NCBI GenBank assembly: GCA_964479375.1
Contig: CAYZKD010000011.1
Location: forward strand, 1-23,677
Origin: CAYXTC01 sp964479375
GTDB taxonomy: Bacteria > Patescibacteriota > Minisyncoccia > Minisyncoccales > GWA2-38-27
Reading direction: 5' to 3'
Length of the DNA stretch: 23,677 bases
The translations under genes and the position numbers were made by a program. The notes below the pieces were generated by a model, which saw nothing but the letters and a program-made list of their open reading frames with translations, searched no databases and had not been told where the DNA came from. Positions 18,292-23,677 of the stretch are shown in pieces. Numbering within the stretch: position 1 is the stretch's first letter; every line of letters starts with the position of its first letter.

Positions 18292-19275
18292 TTAATATCC
18301 TAAAAGCGCATTGATTTTCATTATGGTCATCCGTGCGACAATTCCTGTCCCTCTTACAAAACCAAGAGGAGTCAATATCTCGGAGGCATATTTTTCTTGA
18401 AATTTAATTACAGCTGTTTTCGTTCTATTCCCAAAATAGTATGTTTCAAGCCCGGGAGAGCCGGCTCCGGAAACCGCGACGCGAGTAGTCGGATCGGTAT
18501 TCAAGAAGATTTGAAGATACTCTACCTCTTGAGAAAATTGCCCCTCTTTTAGTATATTTGTAAACCTGAATCCTGCCGGAATTCCGGCCACAGGAGATAT
18601 TCCTCGAATCTGAGTAATCTTTGTCTTTGAATTATTAATTATTGCAAGAAGCTCGACGATTTTTGCTTTCAATTCTTCTATGATTATTTCCCGAATTGAC
18701 TCAATGTCTGGTTCTTCTATGGTCGTTTCCTGTGTCGGCTCAGTGTCTGGTGTCGGAGCTGATGATCCTCCTCCGCCTCCTGTCGCAGGAGGGGAAGCCT
18801 GGACTGAGCTTGGCGTAACCACTGTCAACGATGCTGTGCTTGAAATTGTTCCCGAAGCAGCAGTGATAGTTACCGGACCTCCCGCGGAAAGACCGGTTGC
18901 TAGGCCTGACTGGCTAATGGTGGCAACCGTCGTATCAGATGAAGACCAGGCAAAAATTGGCTGGACGGATAAAGCCGCTCCAGATTGGTCCAATCCTACC
19001 GCTGTAAAAGCATGGGTGGATCCCGTATCGATCGAAGCGGCAGCCGGGCTAATGCTGATTGTTGTTAGAACCGGAACACATTCCGGTATATCCGCATATA
19101 CACAGGCATTGTCCACGCAACTCGCTGTTTTGCATTCAATTTCCGGACAATCGTCTGCTTGAACACATTGTACTAACTCGTACTCGCTGGCTGTCGAAAT
19201 CCCGTAATTATTTATCCCCGCCAAAGCAAATATGATAAAGAATGAAAAGAATAGAAAGAGTTTTGTTTTTGTCAT
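18292..19275 (-). CDS. Secreted protein with Ig-like and peptidoglycan-binding domains
   Basis: A 327-residue protein. It has a signal peptide (TKLFLFFSFFIIFALAGINN), then a small Cys-rich knot with Cys37, 43, 48, 53, 58 and 66. A Big_2-type bacterial Ig-like domain spans 68-152 (TTISISPAAASIDTGSTHAF; TVATISQSGLATGLSAGG). A Pro/Gly/Thr linker follows at 153-190, then a charged helix (ESIREIIIEELKAKIVELL). A C-terminal peptidoglycan-binding-like domain covers 236-327 (EGQFSQEVEYLQIFLNTDP; YYFGNRTKTAVIKFQEKYA; INALLGY). This last domain is frequent in CPR surface proteins. It starts 3 bases after the beta-helix gene, so the pair probably works together at the cell wall. Confidence 0.85.
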   Translation of the reverse strand: MTKTKLFLFFSFFIIFALAGINNYGISTASEYELVQCVQADDCPEIECKTASCVDNACVYADIPECVPVLTTISISPAAASIDTGSTHAFTAVGLDQSGAALSVQPIFAWSSSDTTVATISQSGLATGLSAGGPVTITAASGTISSTASLTVVTPSSVQASPPATGGGGGSSAPTPDTEPTQETTIEEPDIESIREIIIEELKAKIVELLAIINNSKTKITQIRGISPVAGIPAGFRFTNILKEGQFSQEVEYLQIFLNTDPTTRVAVSGAGSPGLETYYFGNRTKTAVIKFQEKYASEILTPLGFVRGTGIVARMTIMKINALLGY

Positions 19276-19278
19276 AGG

Positions 19279-22200
19279 TTATTTCTTAATTAGAATAAAT
19301 TTTAAGATATTAGGCCATAATCTCTTCCAGAAATCCATCTTCTCGTTGTTGTCATTGTTTTCAACGCTGTATTCCGAGAATCCCTGAACCTCTATTGTAA
19401 GGGTTTTATCATCTTTGTTGTATTCTATTATCTCGCATTGAGGCTCTTCACAGAGCTGTCCGTCTTTCTTAATCTTGGGACTGTCAAAGTCAACATTAAA
19501 GAAAGTTATTCTGGCTTTCTTGTTAAGCTGGGGGAAGTTGGCTGTGTCTATTCTTACTTTTCTTTCTTCTATTGTTACCGCCCGGTCAATGTTAAAAGGG
19601 ATGTGGCAGCCATCAGCATTAAATTTTCCAAGATTTATTGTTTCTCTGAATGATATTTCAGCTGCATTGGCTTTTCTTGCCTTAAAAGAAGTCAATGATT
19701 CGACATCTTCTTTATTATCGTAAATCAATTCAAACTTATTAGACGCTGGCCACTTCTCCAGCCCGGGGGGGCAAACAGGAAGTTTGCCCTTTTTGCATTG
19801 GCTTTTATTGAATCCTTTACAATTGGGAAGGCAGGTTAGTGTTCCTGAGTCAAATCCCTGGGTTTCACAAGTCTGGCCCCCCAAATCCGTTCCGTCGCAG
19901 GCTTCTGATCCATTCTTGATGTCATCTCCACATCTTTCTGCGGTTACGCAGGATTCCCATCCCGTGCAAAGATTATTGCATTGCTGAGTCCCTTGGTATT
20001 CCTCGACTGTGCATGCTTTCGAGTTTCCGTCGCAGACCTCTCCTGACTCAACTATGCTGTTTCCACAGACCGGAGCAGGGATTGGAACAACTGCCCCTGC
20101 TGTATGTTCGTAAGCGCCGATGTCCCAGCCAGAACCTTGCGGACGAGGAGTTCCTGTGAAATCTTTTCTAATGTTTAATTGCCCCAAACTATTCAATGCT
20201 TCAAAATTATCATAAAAAGTATTATAGAATAAATCATAAACTTCATCTTCGACTCCAGAATCAATTGCTGAACTTCCATCCAACAAACTTAAATCTCTAT
20301 TAAAATTATTATTACCGCCCCAATTACACACAGATATGTCTCCTTCAATTTTTTTATTCATCGGGGGAGTAAAAATAATTCTGTCTTTCATGTTTCCTTC
20401 TGGATCAGATTTATCATTTTTTAAAATTTGAGAAACAGCCCTAATAACGCCATCGTAACCATACTCCAGATTATCTCCTGCGCTTACTTTAAAACCAGCA
20501 TCCATATAAAATTCATTTCGGTTTTCGTTGGGATAATACCATATTCTAATATCAACTCCGGAAGCGCTTGTTGTTCCGGGACATGCAATGCTGTCTGAAA
20601 AAGGCGAAACAGAAGGTTTCAAAATTATTTTATCTCCGCTTACACTCCCAACTCTCTGCCAGCCACAAAATGGCTTTGTGCTGCTTCCTCCTGAAACACA
20701 TCCATTTGAACAAGTTGCTGAATTATAAGCAACTTCGGAAATATGCTCCACGGAAATCCTATCATTATATTCTATTCCCATGCTCTCAAAATCTACTCCA
20801 GGAACTCTAATCGATGTAAAAGCGCCTTCATTGGTTAAAATAGCTGAATCTGTAAAATACTCAAAATAATTTATTCTCTCGCAGAAACCGGGCATATTCA
20901 CAAGCGATTCGTCTAAAATATTGTGATGCTCATTGCACTTCCCAACCATCGGAGTATCTACAAAAGAAAATACGTTATTAGAGCACTCTTTCGCTTTATT
21001 AATCGCTATCCCAGTATCATAAAATGTATTATGCACAACAGTAGAGCCCTTGTCTTCCCATTTCCTATATACATCATTAATCGCTTTATTGGGGGTATCA
21101 TAAATAATATTCCCCACAATATACGGCCTAAAATGTGCCTGATAAGGAGCAATCCCAACATCACTATCATAAATCTCATTAAAAATTATCCAAATATTAT
21201 CTTGAACGCCCTCATCATTTACTCTTATCGCATCTGCGCCCGAACTGGAAGAATCTCTATAGCCATATATTTTATTCTGTGAAATTACAAAATCCCTAAC
21301 TTGTTTTATATCAATAGCGTTTTCCTTATCGTGATGAAAATCATTCCTGCCGATATATACGTACTGGATGTCAGTCCCGTTGTGGCCTGAATGAAAAGAG
21401 TCTGAGCCCGTGTCATGAACATGGTTATCCACAATCCAGGCATGATTAGAATAAGATCCCACCATAATACCAACACTGCCGCATGGAGTATCTGTGTCAC
21501 CCTTAATGTCAACGGCCGTATTATGGATATAATTGTTATAGATAACTGAGCTAATACTTCTACCCACCGCTATATTTGCACTTCTCCCGAATAGCTCATT
21601 GTTCCGTATAGAAATATTATCATGGTTGTCAAAGACCTTATGGAAGTTCATGCTCGAGGCTTCTACTTTAAGATTTTCAATGATAACGTATTTGCCCCCA
21701 ATCCTTATTGAATTACCATAGCCTGTAAACAATGGCTTATCCCTGTCTGAATATCCTCTAATGAATATAGGCATTTGCTTTGTAGCTACACCATAAAACC
21801 GTATCCACCTCCTTCCGCCACCATCATAAGGCCCGCCATGAATCTCAACAACACTTCCAGCTTCCAGCGGATAAGGCACACCTCTCCTCGGTTTATCCGC
21901 TGTTCCATATGGATTTCCTGAATTTGTAGCAGAAGGGTGGGTGTTATCAACATAATGCGTATAATAACCGCCCTCTTCATTCTCTGTATAAGTCAAATCA
22001 GGATTTCTGTTAGCAACATCATCATATATTCTATAAGTCTCTTCTATCCCGAATTCAGGTTTTGGTATTCCGATAGGCGGTTTCCACTCACAGCTGCCTG
22101 CTGTGTTGCAAAAAAATCCAGGTCCTTTTGAAGAACAATCTGAATCTCGAGAACATTCTCCAATAATATCTCCGAGAGTCATAGACTTAATGCCCTCAAT

Positions 22201-22323
22201 GATGCTGGCGGTGTTCCTGGTATAGATGGCTGTTCCCATCACAAACGCCACTGTCAGGATAAGAAGAAAGAAAGCTGCTAAATAGAAGGTTTTGTTCTTG
22301 AGTTGTAGATTTTTGAAAATCAT
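19279..22323 (-). CDS. Giant surface protein: beta-helix with Cys-rich repeats
   Basis: A 1014-residue protein from the ATG at 22323. The frame is open further upstream, but that part contains the TATAAT promoter, so the later ATG is chosen. It has an N-terminal membrane anchor or signal (YLAAFFLLILTVAFVMGTA), then a short Cys-rich segment (CSRDSDCSSKGPGFFC). A long right-handed parallel beta-helix follows, with repeating rungs such as NISIRNNELFG, SSVIYNNYIHN, YVYIGRNDFHH, FVISQNKIYGY and WIIFNEIYDSDVGI. It ends in the common DIGAYEH tail (734-740). Next come two DUF4215-like Cys repeats (CGNSIVESGEVCDG; CGDDIKNGSEACDG) and a C-terminal region with a final hydrophobic helix before KK. The beta-helix suggests polysaccharide binding or cleavage; no catalytic set is provable. 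Confidence 0.85.
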   Translation of the reverse strand: MIFKNLQLKNKTFYLAAFFLLILTVAFVMGTAIYTRNTASIIEGIKSMTLGDIIGECSRDSDCSSKGPGFFCNTAGSCEWKPPIGIPKPEFGIEETYRIYDDVANRNPDLTYTENEEGGYYTHYVDNTHPSATNSGNPYGTADKPRRGVPYPLEAGSVVEIHGGPYDGGGRRWIRFYGVATKQMPIFIRGYSDRDKPLFTGYGNSIRIGGKYVIIENLKVEASSMNFHKVFDNHDNISIRNNELFGRSANIAVGRSISSVIYNNYIHNTAVDIKGDTDTPCGSVGIMVGSYSNHAWIVDNHVHDTGSDSFHSGHNGTDIQYVYIGRNDFHHDKENAIDIKQVRDFVISQNKIYGYRDSSSSGADAIRVNDEGVQDNIWIIFNEIYDSDVGIAPYQAHFRPYIVGNIIYDTPNKAINDVYRKWEDKGSTVVHNTFYDTGIAINKAKECSNNVFSFVDTPMVGKCNEHHNILDESLVNMPGFCERINYFEYFTDSAILTNEGAFTSIRVPGVDFESMGIEYNDRISVEHISEVAYNSATCSNGCVSGGSSTKPFCGWQRVGSVSGDKIILKPSVSPFSDSIACPGTTSASGVDIRIWYYPNENRNEFYMDAGFKVSAGDNLEYGYDGVIRAVSQILKNDKSDPEGNMKDRIIFTPPMNKKIEGDISVCNWGGNNNFNRDLSLLDGSSAIDSGVEDEVYDLFYNTFYDNFEALNSLGQLNIRKDFTGTPRPQGSGWDIGAYEHTAGAVVPIPAPVCGNSIVESGEVCDGNSKACTVEEYQGTQQCNNLCTGWESCVTAERCGDDIKNGSEACDGTDLGGQTCETQGFDSGTLTCLPNCKGFNKSQCKKGKLPVCPPGLEKWPASNKFELIYDNKEDVESLTSFKARKANAAEISFRETINLGKFNADGCHIPFNIDRAVTIEERKVRIDTANFPQLNKKARITFFNVDFDSPKIKKDGQLCEEPQCEIIEYNKDDKTLTIEVQGFSEYSVENNDNNEKMDFWKRLWPNILKFILIKK

Positions 22324-22345
22324 AATTTTTGAACTCTTATAAATC

Positions 22346-22351
22346 ATTATA
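22346..22351 (-). promoter_or_regulatory. Extended -10 promoter of the surface-protein genes
   Basis: The minus strand reads TGGTATAAT, a perfect -10 with the TGn extension. No good -35 is present, which is usual for extended -10 promoters. The start would fall near 22339, 16 bases ahead of the ATG at 22323. Confidence 0.6.
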
Positions 22352-22380
22352 CCACAATAAAAAGAAAAGAGCGGTCCCAA

Positions 22381-23592
22381 CTAACGCCGTTTAAGCCTCG
22401 CTACATTTTGCGAATTGTTTTTTTCCGGCTCCAATGTTTCTCGACCGGAGGAGGGCATAATAATTTTTAATAAAATAGGGCCTGAAAAAGTAGTAATAAT
22501 GCTAAGGAACACCATAGCAGTCACCAATTCTTTGCTAAGAACTCCTGTCTCAAAACCTATAAAAACTGCAGCCAGCGTTGTTGAAAGTTGGGGAATGGTA
22601 GCGCTTCCTATTAAAAGAGTCTCTCGTAAATCAAAACCTGCAAAACGGGCGCCGATAAAGCCCCCGATAAATTTTGAAGCCATAGACCCTGCCACCACCA
22701 CGATTAAAAACCAGCCGATCCCAGAAAGATCCTTAAATACCCCGAGATCGGTGTTTATTCCGATAGCTATAAAGAATATTGGGATAAAGACGCCATATCC
22801 TATTACATGAAGCTTCTCTTTCAGGCTACGGCTTTTAATAAAGTCCGAAATAACCAAGCCAGCCAGGAAGGCGGCGATAATTGCATGCAACCCCAACAAC
22901 TCAAAAAAGATTATAACGCCTAAGAGGATAACCAGCACTGAACGGAATTCTCTTTCAAAAACATCTTTTTCGTCGTCCTTAGAGTATGAAATAAGCCAGC
23001 GTATCTTTGGCACAAGATACCTGATAACAAAAATCCCCAGAAAGAGAAGGGGATAAAGCAAAAATAAAGGTATGCCGGAGATAGGCGCAACTGACTGAAT
23101 AAGCAAAGAGAGCAGAAGAAGGCTCAAAATATCTTGAGAAAGAACTGCTGCCATAATAGAATCTCCTATCTTAGTCCCTGTTAATCCGCTAGCATGAAGA
23201 GAGGGGGCGATAACGGCTACAGAAGAAGAAATAAATATAATACCGAAAAGCAAAGAGGGAACAATGCCATAGCCCCAAAGCGTCAACACCAAAAACCCTG
23301 TTAAAAAAGGAAGGCCTGCGTTAAAAACTGATATTTTAAAGATTTCTTTTCTTCTTTCTTTAAGGGTCCCCAGATTAATCTCCATCCCCGTCAAAAACAT
23401 TAAGAAGATAAGCCCTAGCTGGGCAAAGAAATCGATAGTAACATCAAGAGTAAATAAATTCAGGCCAAAGGGTCCGATAATAAAGCCCGTAATAATAAGG
23501 GCTATAACCCAGGGAATCCTAAATCTTCCGAAAACGGAAGAAAAAAACAATCCTGCCGATATAATAATGAAAAAAGAAAGCAACTCCACCAT
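22381..23592 (-). CDS. CPA2-type cation:proton antiporter
   Basis: A 403-residue membrane protein with about 12 hydrophobic helices across its whole length and no cytoplasmic TrkA-N (RCK) domain, so it is the short antiporter form rather than full KefB/KefC. Family marks are RIPWVIALIITGFIIGPFGL (24-43), LIFLMFLTGMEINL (61-74), the half-broken helix region SSSVAVIAPSL (122-132) and Asp154 in SQDILSLLL (152-160), the ion-binding acidic position. GLHAIIAAFLAGLVISDF and FFIAIGINTDL match the second repeat. It exchanges Na+ or K+ for H+; which ion cannot be told. Its start follows 85 bases at the window edge with no other gene. Confidence 0.88.
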   Translation of the reverse strand: MVELLSFFIIISAGLFFSSVFGRFRIPWVIALIITGFIIGPFGLNLFTLDVTIDFFAQLGLIFLMFLTGMEINLGTLKERRKEIFKISVFNAGLPFLTGFLVLTLWGYGIVPSLLFGIIFISSSVAVIAPSLHASGLTGTKIGDSIMAAVLSQDILSLLLLSLLIQSVAPISGIPLFLLYPLLFLGIFVIRYLVPKIRWLISYSKDDEKDVFEREFRSVLVILLGVIIFFELLGLHAIIAAFLAGLVISDFIKSRSLKEKLHVIGYGVFIPIFFIAIGINTDLGVFKDLSGIGWFLIVVVAGSMASKFIGGFIGARFAGFDLRETLLIGSATIPQLSTTLAAVFIGFETGVLSKELVTAMVFLSIITTFSGPILLKIIMPSSGRETLEPEKNNSQNVARLKRR

Positions 23593-23677
23593 ATATTCTT
23601 ATATTGTACACTATCTTCCTCCGGGTATACTAAAGAAGTTGGAACAGGGTAAGATGAATTAAAGGTCGTGAAAACAA
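23593..23677. other. Upstream region of the antiporter at the window edge
   Basis: It holds a minus-strand TACAAT-like -10 (GTGTACAATATAAG) and a purine-rich GGAGGAAG, but no convincing -35 element and no gene. The upstream neighbour is outside the window. Confidence 0.3.

Overview
All recognisable protein genes in this 23.7 kb window lie on the minus strand, so it reads right to left. Gene content and style point to a small-genome, probably anaerobic bacterium of the Candidate Phyla Radiation (Patescibacteria, Parcubacteria-like). The evidence is tight overlapping operons, DUF5320, DUF5652 and DUF378 mini-proteins, a CPR-style secreted peptidoglycan-binding protein, superoxide reductase in place of SOD, and salvage instead of synthesis of queuosine. 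This is inference from gene families; no rRNA or marker tree is available. The standard code is used (TGA is a stop in several translationally coupled pairs).

Right end to left. 23.6-18.3 kb: a CPA2 antiporter, a 1014-residue surface beta-helix protein and a secreted Ig-like/peptidoglycan-binding protein. 18.3-17.6 kb: a decayed strip of small reading frames joined only by frameshifts or an in-frame stop, closed by a terminator. 17.6-14.1 kb: small membrane proteins, an NUDT15-like Nudix hydrolase, DUF378, a frameshifted small gene, an MscS channel and PgeF. 14.1-12.3 kb: leuA behind a complete leucine attenuator, comprising a leucine-rich leader peptide, competing RNA pairings and an intrinsic terminator. 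12.2-7.3 kb: an operon of WYL-like protein, a 33-residue membrane peptide, PgsA-like synthase, a broken PIN toxin gene, PEBP, DUF362, ATP-cone/nuclease, YggU and tRNA-guanine transglycosylase (Tgt).

7.3-5.8 kb: three copies of a GTGGGAGG hairpin, then a roughly 300-nt structured RNA with its own promoter and terminator that sits directly in front of a queuosine-nucleoside glycosylase gene (Qng1/DUF2419). Tgt and Qng1 together make a queuine salvage pair. 5.8-5.0 kb: a PerR-type regulator with two perfect palindromic operators, overlapped by a small NrdD-like zinc-ribbon gene. 5.0-1.0 kb: an eight-gene oxidative-stress operon (ferritin-like, superoxide reductase, baeRF7, HD, DUF5652, MTH1-like, nitroreductase, YbaB) ending in terminators. 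0.9-0.27 kb: DUF5320 and a zinc-ribbon mini-protein. 1-268: a tandem, hairpin-bearing repeat running off the left edge.

The two signals most worth following are the leucine attenuator in front of leuA (13.88-14.07 kb) and the structured RNA in front of qng1 (6.76-7.06 kb).
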